From contig NZ_CP096205.1 of assembly GCF_023195775.1 (NCBI RefSeq), positions 3,493,001 to 3,557,000 of the forward strand: a DNA stretch of 64,000 nt. The letters run 5' to 3'. The first letter of the stretch is position 1. Each line of letters opens with the position of its first letter. This document shows, in pieces, positions 24,902 to 34,507 of the stretch. The notes below the pieces were generated by a model. The model saw only the letters and a list, made by a program, of their open reading frames with translations. It was not told the origin of the DNA and did not search any database. The translations under genes were made by a program, and so were the position numbers. This DNA comes from Flavobacterium azooxidireducens (lineage in GTDB: Bacteria > Bacteroidota > Bacteroidia > Flavobacteriales > Flavobacteriaceae).

Positions 24902-25660
24902 ATGAAACAACTATTTGGCTTACTGTTATTTGCACATTTTTCAATGAATGCTCAAATACAATCAGTTGCATATAAAGACGGTAATCAAAACCTGAACGGA
25001 TTTTCTTCCAAACCCAAAAAAGCAAATGCAGACAATTCAGGAATTTTGATTTTACCGGCTTGGATGGGAATTGACGACCATTCCAAAGAAGTAGCCCAAC
25101 AACTCGCAGACTTAGGTCATTATACTTTTATTGCTGATATTTATGGAGAAGGAAATTATCCTAAGAATAGTTCTGAAGCCGGAAAGCAAGCTGGTTTTTA
25201 TAAAAACAATATTTCCGATTATCATCGAAGAATTCAATTAGCCCTCGACCAACTCATTAAATCAGGAGCCAAAAAAGACAAAATAGTAGTAATAGGTTAT
25301 TGTTTTGGCGGAACCGGTGCTTTAGAAGCCGCTCGTGCCGGATTAAACGTAAAAGGAGTTGTTTCTTTTCATGGTGGATTGGGCAAAGCGGAAGACAGAA
25401 TTATTTCTGAAATTAAACCAAAAGTTTTAGTGCTTCATGGTGCAGATGATCCGTTTGTATCTGAAAAAGAAATCCTTGCTTTTCAAAAAGAAATGAGAAA
25501 TGCTAAAGCTGATTGGCAAATGATTTATTATTCCGGTGCTGTGCATTCTTTTACAAATAAAAAAGCGGGAAACGATAATTCTAAAGGTGCGGCTTATAAT
25601 GAATTGGCGGACAAACGTTCATTTGTTCACTTTTTATCTTTCTTGAAAGAAATATTTTAA
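24902..25660 (+). CDS. Exported dienelactone hydrolase family protein
   Basis: 252 residues, signal peptide MKQLFGLLLFAHFSMNAQ. Alpha/beta hydrolase of the DLH family: the nucleophile is a Cys in VIGYCFGGTGALEA (Cys134), the acid is Asp182/183 (LVLHGADDPFVS) and the base His215 (SGAVHSFTN). Substrate unknown; members act on ester or lactone bonds of diverse compounds. Located in the periplasm. Single gene, divergent from the Crp/Fnr regulator, 40 bp upstream of an M28 peptidase gene on the same strand. Confidence 0.88.
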   Translation: MKQLFGLLLFAHFSMNAQIQSVAYKDGNQNLNGFSSKPKKANADNSGILILPAWMGIDDHSKEVAQQLADLGHYTFIADIYGEGNYPKNSSEAGKQAGFYKNNISDYHRRIQLALDQLIKSGAKKDKIVVIGYCFGGTGALEAARAGLNVKGVVSFHGGLGKAEDRIISEIKPKVLVLHGADDPFVSEKEILAFQKEMRNAKADWQMIYYSGAVHSFTNKKAGNDNSKGAAYNELADKRSFVHFLSFLKEIF

Positions 25661-25700
25661 ACCTACTTTACTATATTTGTCAATCTAATATGATTAAAAA

Positions 25701-26723
25701 ATGAAAAAAATAGTTCTAAATTCTTTTGTTTTGGGATTTTTGTTAGTGGGATGTTCCTCTAATAAAAATAGTGCTAAAGCAACTTCACCTGAAAAGTATT
25801 TAACCGAAATTAAAGCCGAAAATTTAAGCAAACACCTTTATATTGTAGCTTCTGATGAAATGGAAGGTCGAGATACCGGAACACCCGGACAGAAAAAAGC
25901 CGGCGAATACTTGATTAATCAATACAAAGCGATGGGAATTTCTTTTCCAAAAGGGGCTACCACATTTTATCAACCAATTCCGTCTGAATTTTTCAAAAAA
26001 CAATTTAGTCCAAAATTAGGTGATTCAGAAAATATTTGGGCATTTGTTGAAGGTTCTGAAAAACCGGATGAAATTTTAGTTATTTCGGCTCATTATGATC
26101 ATGTTGGAATGAAAAACGGGGAGGTCTATAATGGTGCCGATGATGATGGTTCAGGCACTGTGGCTCTTTTAGAGATTGCTGCCGCTTTTCAAAAAGCTAA
26201 AAAAGAAGGTAATGGACCAAAACGTTCTATTTTATTTTTACATGTAACTGGTGAAGAGCATGGTTTACATGGTTCTCGTTTTTATGCAGAAAATCCATTA
26301 TTTCCAATTGCAAATACTATTGCCAATATTAATATTGATATGATTGGAAGACGTGGTTATGAAAAAGAAGACAACGATAATTATGTATATGTAATTGGTT
26401 CTGATCGTTTGAGTACCGATTTACATCGTATTTCAGAGGAAGCAAACACAAAGTATATTGGAATGGAATTGGATTATAAATACAATGATTTGAATGATCC
26501 AAATCGTTTTTATTACCGTTCAGACCATTATAATTTTGCCAAAAAAGGAATTCCTGCTATTTTTTATTTCAACGGAGTTCATGATGATTATCACAAAGCA
26601 ACTGATACACCTGATAAAATTGATTATCCATTGCTAGCCAAAAGAACTAAATTGGCTTTTGCAGTAGCTTGGGAATTAGCCAATGCCGATGAAAGACCAA
26701 AAGTGGATAAAGACGGAAAATAG
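25701..26723 (+). CDS. M28 family zinc metallopeptidase, lipoprotein
   Basis: 340 residues. Lipobox LLVGC (Cys19) in MKKIVLNSFVLGFLLVGCSS. Peptidase M28 (aminopeptidase) zinc site: SAHYDHVG, GADDDGSGTVALLEIA, GEEHGLHGSRFY, NIDMIGRR and the distal His in GVHDDYHKATDT. The order and spacing are complete, so the enzyme should be active on peptides in the periplasm or outer membrane. A TATATTTG box lies at 25672-25679 without a clear -33, and a strong terminator follows. Confidence 0.92.
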   Translation: MKKIVLNSFVLGFLLVGCSSNKNSAKATSPEKYLTEIKAENLSKHLYIVASDEMEGRDTGTPGQKKAGEYLINQYKAMGISFPKGATTFYQPIPSEFFKKQFSPKLGDSENIWAFVEGSEKPDEILVISAHYDHVGMKNGEVYNGADDDGSGTVALLEIAAAFQKAKKEGNGPKRSILFLHVTGEEHGLHGSRFYAENPLFPIANTIANINIDMIGRRGYEKEDNDNYVYVIGSDRLSTDLHRISEEANTKYIGMELDYKYNDLNDPNRFYYRSDHYNFAKKGIPAIFYFNGVHDDYHKATDTPDKIDYPLLAKRTKLAFAVAWELANADERPKVDKDGK

Positions 26724-26741
26724 TTTTTTATCAAAATAACT

Positions 26742-26773
26742 AAAAAACGCAAAAGCAATTTTGCGTTTTTTTT
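26742..26773 (+). terminator. Terminator of the M28 peptidase gene
   Basis: Stem AAAAAACGCAAAA / TTTTGCGTTTTTT with a GCAA tetraloop, followed by T-rich sequence. Confidence 0.85.
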
Positions 26774-26799
26774 GTACCTTTAAGTAGATATTCAGCATC

Positions 26800-27531
26800 A
26801 TGGAAATTGACAAAACCCTTTGGTTTTTATTGCTTACACTAATTGCAGAAATCATCGGAACCATTGGCGGTTTTGGCTCTTCCGTATTTTTTGTGCCTTT
26901 TGCAAACATTTTCTTTGATTTTCATACCGTTTTAGGAATCACAGCGATTTTCCATTTGTCGAGTAACTTATCAAAAATATATTTGTTTAGAAAAGGATTA
27001 AACAAAAAATTAATACTTCAAATTGGAATTCCGTCTGTAATTTTCGTGATTATTGGAGGCTTTTTAAGTAAATTTTTTGAAAGTCAAATTTTAGAAATTG
27101 CATTAGGTATTTTTCTAATCGCTCTTAGTTTATTGTTTTTGATTAAAGACAAACTTGTCATCCCGGCAAAATTCAAACAAACTGTTCTGGGAGGTGCTCT
27201 TTCAGGATTTTCAGCCGGTTTAATTGGAACCGGTGGAGCTATTCGAGGATTAACAATGGCTGCTTTTAATTTAGAAAAAAGCGTTTTTGTAGCAACATCG
27301 GCAGCAATTGATATGATGATTGATTTATCACGAACTTTTGTTTATTACAGCAACGGATATATTACTAAAGACATATTGATATATATTCCGTTTCTATTCA
27401 TCATCGGATTTGTTGGTAGTTGGATTGGTCAAAAAATTTTAAAATATATTTCACAAGATTATTTCAAACGAATTTCACTATTTCTGATTCTAATTATTGG
27501 AATATTTTCACTCTATCAAAGCTTAAAATAA
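26800..27531 (+). CDS. TauE/SafE family membrane transporter
   Basis: 243 residues, about eight transmembrane helices. It has the two TauE-type repeats: EIIGTIGGFGSSVFFVPF and GFSAGLIGTGGAIRGLTMA. It is distinct from the island copy at 23314 (different start, no GAGGGFLIIPAL). The family exports sulfite or small organosulfur anions, but many members have unknown substrates. It is not in the Crp/Fnr-controlled unit and no related palindrome was found upstream. Confidence 0.85.
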   Translation: MEIDKTLWFLLLTLIAEIIGTIGGFGSSVFFVPFANIFFDFHTVLGITAIFHLSSNLSKIYLFRKGLNKKLILQIGIPSVIFVIIGGFLSKFFESQILEIALGIFLIALSLLFLIKDKLVIPAKFKQTVLGGALSGFSAGLIGTGGAIRGLTMAAFNLEKSVFVATSAAIDMMIDLSRTFVYYSNGYITKDILIYIPFLFIIGFVGSWIGQKILKYISQDYFKRISLFLILIIGIFSLYQSLK

Positions 27532-27533
27532 AG

Positions 27534-27557
27534 AAGCCCTGAGATTTCTCAAGGCTT
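27534..27557 (-). terminator. Terminator of the yegP-like gene
   Basis: AAGCCCTGAG and CTCAAGGCTT pair with one mismatch around an ATTT loop; in the minus direction CTTTATTTT follows. It lies between convergent genes and could serve both. Confidence 0.5.
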
Positions 27558-27580
27558 GGTTGCTATAGTATGTACGGTGG

Positions 27581-27913
27581 TTATTCTAAATCTTCTTTTA
27601 CATCAGCATCAGGAGCATTTTTTGTCACAGAAGCAATTCCGTTTTCACGAGCTGCAACTGATTCATACATTTCGCTGTTGCCAATGATTTGTCCGTTTGT
27701 TGCTTTTAAGTTAAAATATGGTTTTCCATTTTTTGATTCTAAACGATCAAAACGTTTATCGTCTTGAGAGTTTTTTCTAACCGATTCAATTCCGTTTTCA
27801 CATGCAGCTTTTGTTGTATATCCTTCACTCGCCAAAATTACTTGACCATTTCCGGCTTTTAATACAAATTGAAATTCTCCATTTTTTCTTTTACTAATTA
27901 CAAATGATCCCAT
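27581..27913 (-). CDS. YegP family protein (two DUF1508 repeats)
   Basis: 110 residues made of two DUF1508/UPF0339 repeats: FVISKRKNGEFQFVLKAGNGQVIL-SEGYTTKAACENGIESV, and ESKNGKPYFNLKATNGQIIGNSEMYESVAARENGIASV. Each repeat is a small beta-beta-beta-alpha unit. The family (E. coli YegP) has structures but no settled function. The C-terminal tail is acidic (DADVKEDLE). Cytoplasmic. Confidence 0.92.
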   Translation of the reverse strand: MGSFVISKRKNGEFQFVLKAGNGQVILASEGYTTKAACENGIESVRKNSQDDKRFDRLESKNGKPYFNLKATNGQIIGNSEMYESVAARENGIASVTKNAPDADVKEDLE

Positions 27914-28102
27914 GTTAATTGTTTTAAAAATTATTGAAATATAAAATTAAGAAGATATTTTAACATTTCATATGATTTTTATGTGAAATTATCAACAATT
28001 CTCTCGTTTTTCAGTAGAATTAAAACTACAAATTTCAAGTATTGATAATTGAAACTATTTCATCTTTCAAATTCCACCACAAAAAACTATCTTCGCTTTG
28101 AA

Positions 28103-30208
28103 ATGAATGATATTCTGCAAACTCCAATCGAATACCTAAAAGGTGTTGGTCCTTCTCGCGGTGAAATGCTACGGAAAGAACTCAGCATTCATCGGTATGG
28201 TGATTTGTTGACGTTGTTTCCCAATCGGTATATCGACCGAACGCGTTATTACAAAATCAATGAATTACAAGCAGGAAATACTGAAGTTCAAATCGTTGGA
28301 AAAATCATTCACATCAAAACAATTGAACAAAAAAAAGGACGAGGTCGATTAGTTGCCACGTTTGTAGATGACACAGGGGAAATGGAATTGGTCTGGTTTC
28401 AAGGTCAGAAATGGATTCGTGAAAGTTTAAAACTCAATTCCGTCTATGTCGCTTTTGGTAAAGTAGCTTCCTTTTCCAACATATTCAATATGGCTCATCC
28501 GGAATTAGAATTGTTGGAAGAGCACAAACAAAGTCTGCGTTCGGCGATGCAACCTGTTTATCCTTCTACTGAAAAATTGACGCAAAGAGGCATTTCCAAT
28601 CGCACTATTAACAAGATGATGCAGCAATTGTTTGTGGAAACACAAGCTCGTTTTACAGAAACCCTTCCCTCCTATTTGTTGGATGAATTAAAGTTGATTC
28701 CGAAGAATGCAGCGTTGTTTAATATTCATTTTCCAAAAAGTCAGGAATTGTTGGCAAAAGCTCAATTTCGTTTGAAGTTTGAAGAATTGTTTTTTATTCA
28801 ATTACAATTAATCACCAAAAACCTCATTCGAAAACATAAAATCAAAGGTCATCCGTTTGGAAAAGTGGGTGATTATTTTAATATTTTTTATCAAAATCAT
28901 TTGCCTTTTGAATTGACGAATGCTCAAAAACGTGTGCTGAAAGAAATTCGAAATGACTTAGGAAGCAATGCTCAAATGAACCGATTATTGCAAGGTGATG
29001 TAGGTTCGGGAAAAACGATTGTGGCTTTAATGTGTATGCTCATGGCGTTAGACAATGGTTTTCAGAGTTGTTTGATGGCTCCCACGGAAATCTTGGCTAC
29101 ACAACATTTTAATGGTTTAACGGAGTTAGCTAAAAACTTGAATATCAATATAAAATTACTCACCGGTTCAACTAAAACTTCAGAACGAAAAATTATTCAT
29201 GATGCGTTAGAAAATGGTGAATTACACATTATTATTGGAACACATGCTTTGCTGGAAGATAAAGTTCAATTTCAAAATTTAGGTTTAGCGATTATTGATG
29301 AGCAACATCGTTTTGGAGTGGAACAACGCTCGAAATTATGGAAGAAAAATGATATTCCGCCACATGTTTTGGTGATGACAGCAACTCCAATTCCGAGAAC
29401 ATTAGCGATGAGTTTGTATGGCGATTTGGATATTTCTGTGATTGATGAGCTACCTCCGGGACGAAAACCCATTCAAACCGTGCATCGTTATGATTCGAAC
29501 CGATTGAAAGTGTGGAAATTTTTGAAAGATGAAATTGCAAAAGGTCGCCAAATTTATATTGTTTATCCGTTGATTAATGAAAGTGAAAAATTAGATTACA
29601 AAGATTTGATGGATGGTTATGAAAGTATTTCAAGGGATTTTCCATTGCCACAGTACAGCGTTTCCATCGTTCACGGACAAATGAAAGCGGCAGACAAAGA
29701 AGAAGAAATGCGACGTTTTGCTGCCGGAAAAACCAATATTATGGTCGCCACAACAGTTATTGAAGTCGGTGTAAATGTTCCCAATGCGAGCGTAATGGTC
29801 ATTGAAAGTGCTGAACGATTTGGCTTATCTCAGTTGCACCAGTTACGAGGTCGTGTGGGACGTGGTGCTGAACAAAGTTATTGCGTTTTAATGACGAGTC
29901 ACAAACTGAGTGATGATTCCAAAATCCGTTTAGAAACGATGTGTCGCACTAACGACGGATTTGAAATTGCCGAAGTAGATTTAAAACTTCGCGGACCCGG
30001 CGATATTATGGGAACGCAACAAAGTGGCGTGTTGAATTTACAAATCGCTGATTTAGTTCGCGACCGAGATATTTTACAAATTGCTCGCCACGAAGCCATC
30101 AAATTATTGAAAAAAGATGCTTCAATGACCTTACCGGAACACCAAACGTTGCGAATGGTTTTTATGGAAATGAGTAAGAAGAAGAATATTTGGAATTATA
30201 TTAGTTAG
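28103..30208 (+). CDS. recG: ATP-dependent DNA helicase RecG
   Basis: 701 residues from the ATG at 28103 (MNDILQTPIEYLKGVGP), the usual RecG start; an upstream TTG adds 18 non-homologous residues. RecG remodels stalled forks and branched DNA. The N-terminal wedge/OB domain (about 60-160, KKGRGRLVATFVDDTGEMELVWF) is followed by helicase motifs LLQGDVGSGKTIVAL, TEILATQH, IIDEQHRFGVEQR, TATPIPRTLAM, MVATTVIEVGVNVPNA and QLRGRVGRG. Full length and intact. Confidence 0.96.
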   Translation: MNDILQTPIEYLKGVGPSRGEMLRKELSIHRYGDLLTLFPNRYIDRTRYYKINELQAGNTEVQIVGKIIHIKTIEQKKGRGRLVATFVDDTGEMELVWFQGQKWIRESLKLNSVYVAFGKVASFSNIFNMAHPELELLEEHKQSLRSAMQPVYPSTEKLTQRGISNRTINKMMQQLFVETQARFTETLPSYLLDELKLIPKNAALFNIHFPKSQELLAKAQFRLKFEELFFIQLQLITKNLIRKHKIKGHPFGKVGDYFNIFYQNHLPFELTNAQKRVLKEIRNDLGSNAQMNRLLQGDVGSGKTIVALMCMLMALDNGFQSCLMAPTEILATQHFNGLTELAKNLNINIKLLTGSTKTSERKIIHDALENGELHIIIGTHALLEDKVQFQNLGLAIIDEQHRFGVEQRSKLWKKNDIPPHVLVMTATPIPRTLAMSLYGDLDISVIDELPPGRKPIQTVHRYDSNRLKVWKFLKDEIAKGRQIYIVYPLINESEKLDYKDLMDGYESISRDFPLPQYSVSIVHGQMKAADKEEEMRRFAAGKTNIMVATTVIEVGVNVPNASVMVIESAERFGLSQLHQLRGRVGRGAEQSYCVLMTSHKLSDDSKIRLETMCRTNDGFEIAEVDLKLRGPGDIMGTQQSGVLNLQIADLVRDRDILQIARHEAIKLLKKDASMTLPEHQTLRMVFMEMSKKKNIWNYIS

Positions 30209-30341
30209 TTTACAGTTGGGAGTTGGGAGCTTAAAATTGAAAATTTATTCTCCTCAATCAAAAATTAAAATTTCTTCTCTACATTTACACTTTCAAACCA
30301 ATCACCCGTTACTCTTAACTCTTAACTCATTACCGAAACAA

Positions 30342-31205
30342 ATGGTTCAATACAACCCGAAAGACTGGATTACTTTTATTTTCAAATTTCATAAATCTGA
30401 TACATTTCGACAATTGATTCCGATGATGATTTTTATCGGACTATATACTTTTAGTGTTGGTTATTTGGAATTAGAATATTGGAAAATGTCTGAAAAAAGT
30501 CATTTGAGCAACATCACCATCATGCACAATATGTTGGGATTTGTGATTTCATTATTGTTGGTTTTCAGAACAAATACAGCGTATGATCGCTGGTGGGAAG
30601 GTAGAAAACTTTGGGGCGGACTTGTGAATAACAGTCGAAATTTAGCCATTAAACTTCGAGTAATTTTAAAAGAAGAAAGTGATCGTGAATTTTTTAGAAA
30701 ATTGATTCCGGGTTATGCATCCATTTTGAGTAAACACTTAACAGACGAAGAAACCAGCAAACAACTCTATGGAAATGTTGATTTAGAAATTGATCATCAC
30801 AAACATAAACCCAATCAAGTGGCAAAAATGCTATTTCAAAAAGTAAATGATTTGTATGAACAGAAAAAAATTTCCGGTGATCAACTTATTATATTAAACA
30901 GCGAAGTTCAGTCGTTTACAGAAATTTGTGGAGCTTGTGAACGTATCAAAAACACTCCTATCCCCTATTCCTACAGTGCTTTTATCAAAAAATTTATCTT
31001 TTTCTATGTCATGACTTTACCGTTTGGTTATGTTTTCAGCTTAGGGTATTATTCCATTCCGGTAGTTATTTTTATATTTTATGTATTAGCAAGTTTAGAA
31101 TTAATTGCCGAAGAAATTGAAGATCCATTTGGTTTTGATGCGAACGATCTTCCTATAGAAAAAATCGCATCCAATATCAAAAAACACGTAGAAGAAATCC
31201 TTTAG
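30342..31205 (+). CDS. Bestrophin family anion channel
   Basis: 287 residues from the ATG at 30342 (MVQYNPKDWITFIFKFHKSD); the longer in-frame start at 30216 would add 42 non-hydrophobic residues. Bacterial bestrophins form pentameric inner-membrane channels for anions or cations. Conserved block: FRTNTAYDRWWEGRKLWGGLVN with four hydrophobic helices (about 25-50, 65-85, 205-245). Later LPFGYVFSLGYYSIPVV and IEDPFGFDANDLPI, the last being the usual acidic end motif. 133 bp after recG. Confidence 0.92.
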   Translation: MVQYNPKDWITFIFKFHKSDTFRQLIPMMIFIGLYTFSVGYLELEYWKMSEKSHLSNITIMHNMLGFVISLLLVFRTNTAYDRWWEGRKLWGGLVNNSRNLAIKLRVILKEESDREFFRKLIPGYASILSKHLTDEETSKQLYGNVDLEIDHHKHKPNQVAKMLFQKVNDLYEQKKISGDQLIILNSEVQSFTEICGACERIKNTPIPYSYSAFIKKFIFFYVMTLPFGYVFSLGYYSIPVVIFIFYVLASLELIAEEIEDPFGFDANDLPIEKIASNIKKHVEEIL

Positions 31206-31372
31206 ATCATAATAATTAAACTAATTTTGAGTTACTTAACGAGAAAAGTGTGTTTTTGAACGATTTTATTTTTGTATCACAACTCTTGCACTTAGCTTAG
31301 CACCATCAACTAAAAGCTTGCCCGGCAATTAGTTGACTAGATCCCAAGTCTAACACAAAAAACTTAACCAAC

Positions 31373-31900
31373 ATGAAAAAAATTACACTAGTAATTTTTA
31401 CTGCATTTCTGACGCTTAATTGTAGTAAAGACGATTCGTTTAACGAAGAACAAACGAACCTTGCACTACTTTCTTCCAAAAAAGATACTGCTTTAAAATC
31501 TGAAGTGAATTATGAAATCGTTGATGATCAATCTAAATCGATTGGTGAATTGTCTATATATCACGATGAAACCACGATTTATATGATTTGTAAATCAAAT
31601 ACTAACATTTCTATTTCGGAAGCTGATTTATATTTTGGAACTTTTTCTAAAATTCCAAAAAGTAATGATAAAATTGAAGTACTTCCTTCATACAGTTTCA
31701 AATCAGGACCACAACAATCGGAAAATATCTTTACAATAGAGAAAAAAGATTTGAAATTTGATAAAAATGGTTGCATTTACGTGTCAACACATTTTAAATT
31801 TACAGCTATCGATTCTGATGAAATTAAATCTGCAAATTGTGTTTCACAAATTCTTCCCGGAAGCGAAAAATTATCCTATTTTCTGTATTGCATCAACTAA
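31373..31900 (+). CDS. Hypothetical lipoprotein
   Basis: 175 residues; MKKITLVIFTAFLTLNCSKDD gives lipobox Cys17. The mature domain is beta-rich with two or three Cys (YMICKSNTN, KNGCIYVST, KSANCVSQIL). No family recognised. A TATTTTTG box (31267-31274) upstream fits the -7 element; a terminator follows at 31926. Single-gene unit. Confidence 0.55.
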   Translation: MKKITLVIFTAFLTLNCSKDDSFNEEQTNLALLSSKKDTALKSEVNYEIVDDQSKSIGELSIYHDETTIYMICKSNTNISISEADLYFGTFSKIPKSNDKIEVLPSYSFKSGPQQSENIFTIEKKDLKFDKNGCIYVSTHFKFTAIDSDEIKSANCVSQILPGSEKLSYFLYCIN

Positions 31901-31925
31901 GCATCATAATTAGAAAAAGTTTTCA

Positions 31926-31954
31926 AAAGGTCGCTAAAATAAGTGACCTTTTTT
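31926..31954 (+). terminator. Terminator of the lipoprotein gene
   Basis: AAAGGTCGCT and AGTGACCTTT form a stem with one G-T mismatch around AAAATA, followed by T4. Confidence 0.75.
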
Positions 31955-32017
31955 ATTTAAAATTATGCAAAAAGTAATTCATTGATTATCTTTGCCACCT
32001 TTAAAAGCTCATAGAAA

Positions 32018-34438
32018 ATGCGTATCTCATACAATTGGCTCAAACAATTTATTAAATTAGATTCCTCTTCCGAAGAAACAGCTGCGTTGCTAACCGATTT
32101 AGGTTTAGAAGTAGAAGTTGTAGAAAAATATCAATCTGTAAAAGGTGGTTTAGAAGGAATCGTGGTTGGCGAAGTAAAAACCTGCGTGCAACATCCTGAT
32201 GCTGACCGTTTAAAAGTAACTACTGTTGATTTAGGTGATGGGAATCCAATTCAAATTGTGTGTGGTGCTCCCAATGTTGCTGTTGGTCAAAAAGTTCCTG
32301 TAGCAACTATTGGAACGAATTTATTTGATAAAGAAGGAAACGAATTTCAAATTAAAAAAGGAAAAATTCGCGGACAAGAAAGTCATGGAATGATTTGTGC
32401 CGAAGATGAATTAGGTCTTGGCGAAAATCATGACGGAATTATGATTTTAGATGATTCATTACAAGCAGGAACTTTGTTTTCTAAAGTAATGAATATTGAA
32501 GACGATGAAGTTTTCGAAATCGGTTTAACACCAAACAGAGCCGATGCCATGTCGCATTGGGGTGTAGCCCGAGATTTACGTGCAGGTTTGGTTCAAAAAA
32601 ATGTTCATCCTGAATTGATTACGCCTTCAGTAACGAGTTTTAGAGTGGATAAAAGAACTTTAAAAATTGATGTAGAGGTAAAAGATATCAAATTAGCCCC
32701 ACGTTATTGCGGTGTTACTATTTCAGGAATCACGGTGAAACCTTCTCCGGATTGGTTGCAAAATCGTTTAAAAGCCATTGGTTTAACTCCAAAAAACAAT
32801 ATTGTAGATGCTACTAATTATGTTTTACACGAATTAGGTCAACCGCTTCATGCCTTTGATGCCAACAAAATTAACGGAAAAATTATCGTAAAAACGGTTG
32901 AAAGTGGAACAAAATTCAAAACCTTAGATGATGTAGAACGAATTTTACACGAAGAAGATTTAATGATTTGTGATGAAAAAGGTCCACTTTGCATTGCAGG
33001 TGTTTTTGGTGGGAAAAATTCAGGCGTAACCGAAAATACGGCAAACATATTTTTAGAAAGTGCCTATTTTAATCCGGTTTCTATTCGAAAAACAGCTAAA
33101 AGACATGCGTTGAGCACCGATGCTTCGTTTCGATTTGAACGTGGAATCGATCCAACAATTACAGAATACGCTTTGAAAAGAGCTGCTATCTTAATCAAAG
33201 AAATTGCCGGTGGTGAAATTACATCGGATATCATCGATATTTATCAAAAGAAAATTGAAGATTTCACAGTTTTATTGAACTTCAATAAAGTAAATAAAAT
33301 TATCGGTCAGGAAATTCCAAAAGAAATCATCAAGAAGATTTTGGTTTCTTTAGATATTAAGGTAAATAGCGTTTCCGATGCCGGTTTAGGCTTAACAATT
33401 CCTGCGTATCGTGTGGATGTGCAACGTGAAATTGATGTAATTGAAGAAATTCTTCGTGTGTATGGTTACAATAATATTCAGTTTTCAAAAAAATTGAATG
33501 CAACCGTTGCCAATTCAGGAAGAACCGAAGATTATAAAGTTCAAAACATCATCGCTTCACAATTAAATTCGGTAGGTTTTCATGAGATGATGGCGAATTC
33601 GTTAACCACTCCTGATTATGCAAAATTATCAGAAGATTTGAATGAAGAATTTAATGTGATGATGCTAAATCCGTTGAGCAATGATTTATCGGCGATGCGT
33701 CAATCATTATTATTTTCAGGTTTAGAAGCTGTTTCATATAATATTAACCGAAGAAATGCTGATTTAAAATTGTTCGAATTTGGTAAGAGTTATCATAAAA
33801 TGCCTTCCGGTTATGAAGAAAGCAAACATCTTTCTTTATTTGTAACTGGTAATCGTCAAGCTGAAATTTGGACAACTCCACAAAAATCAAGTGATTTCTT
33901 TTTATTTAAAGGATATGTTCAATCCATTTTGACTCGACTTTCTTTTGGGAAAACACAAACTGTCCCGGTTTCAAATGATGTATTTAACGAAGGAATAGCC
34001 ATTGCCATCGGAAATGACATTTTGGTTGAATTTGGTACAGTGAAGAAATCTATTTTGAAATATTTCGACATCAAACAAGAAGTTTTTTATGCCGATTTTA
34101 ATTGGAATTTGATTTTGAAAATGATTTCAAATAAAATTAAATTTCAAGATATTCCGAAATATCCTGAAGTTCGCAGAGATTTGTCGCTGCTATTAGATCA
34201 AAATGTTACGTTTGACAAACTATATTCAATTGCTCGTCAAACGGAGAAAGTTTTGTTGAAAGACATTAACCTTTTTGATGTGTATGAAGGAAAAAATCTT
34301 CCGGAAGGAAAGAAATCGTATGCATTGAGTTTTGTTATTCAAGACACAACCAAAACACTGACGGATGATCAAATTGATAAAATAATGAACAAGCTTCAGC
34401 AAAATTTTGAAAAAGAGCTAGGAGCTGTTTTGAGATAA
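32018..34438 (+). CDS. pheT: Phenylalanine-tRNA ligase beta subunit
   Basis: 806 residues, full length. It forms the alpha2-beta2 enzyme that charges tRNA-Phe. Domains in order: N-terminal MRISYNWLKQFIKL, OB-fold tRNA-binding domain (about 45-155, HPDADRLKVTTVDLG), B3/4 editing domain (about 215-390, DATNYVLHELGQPLHAFD), B5 domain (about 405-475), catalytic-like core, and the C-terminal ferredoxin-like anticodon-binding domain (about 710-806, KYPEVRRDLSLLLDQNVTF). pheS is elsewhere in the genome. A TATCTTTG box lies at 31987-31994. A strong terminator follows. Confidence 0.96.
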   Translation: MRISYNWLKQFIKLDSSSEETAALLTDLGLEVEVVEKYQSVKGGLEGIVVGEVKTCVQHPDADRLKVTTVDLGDGNPIQIVCGAPNVAVGQKVPVATIGTNLFDKEGNEFQIKKGKIRGQESHGMICAEDELGLGENHDGIMILDDSLQAGTLFSKVMNIEDDEVFEIGLTPNRADAMSHWGVARDLRAGLVQKNVHPELITPSVTSFRVDKRTLKIDVEVKDIKLAPRYCGVTISGITVKPSPDWLQNRLKAIGLTPKNNIVDATNYVLHELGQPLHAFDANKINGKIIVKTVESGTKFKTLDDVERILHEEDLMICDEKGPLCIAGVFGGKNSGVTENTANIFLESAYFNPVSIRKTAKRHALSTDASFRFERGIDPTITEYALKRAAILIKEIAGGEITSDIIDIYQKKIEDFTVLLNFNKVNKIIGQEIPKEIIKKILVSLDIKVNSVSDAGLGLTIPAYRVDVQREIDVIEEILRVYGYNNIQFSKKLNATVANSGRTEDYKVQNIIASQLNSVGFHEMMANSLTTPDYAKLSEDLNEEFNVMMLNPLSNDLSAMRQSLLFSGLEAVSYNINRRNADLKLFEFGKSYHKMPSGYEESKHLSLFVTGNRQAEIWTTPQKSSDFFLFKGYVQSILTRLSFGKTQTVPVSNDVFNEGIAIAIGNDILVEFGTVKKSILKYFDIKQEVFYADFNWNLILKMISNKIKFQDIPKYPEVRRDLSLLLDQNVTFDKLYSIARQTEKVLLKDINLFDVYEGKNLPEGKKSYALSFVIQDTTKTLTDDQIDKIMNKLQQNFEKELGAVLR

Positions 34439-34442
34439 TAAA

Positions 34443-34475
34443 AAAAGACCACAACTATAAAAATTGTGGTCTTTT
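34443..34475. terminator. Bidirectional terminator between pheT and the fasciclin gene
   Basis: Perfect 12-bp stem (AAAAGACCACAA / TTGTGGTCTTTT), with A and T runs on both sides, between two convergent genes. Confidence 0.85.
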
Positions 34476-34507
34476 CCATTTAAAACAAAAATCAAATCAA
34501 CATGCTT

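Noticed and set aside
28049..28102. 18-residue longer RecG from a TTG
   Set aside because: The added residues do not match RecG, and MNDILQTPIEYLKGVGP is the standard start.
31206..31372. Possible tRNA or riboswitch before the lipoprotein gene
   Set aside because: No acceptor/T-arm pairing or known riboswitch core could be built; only a -7-like box is visible.
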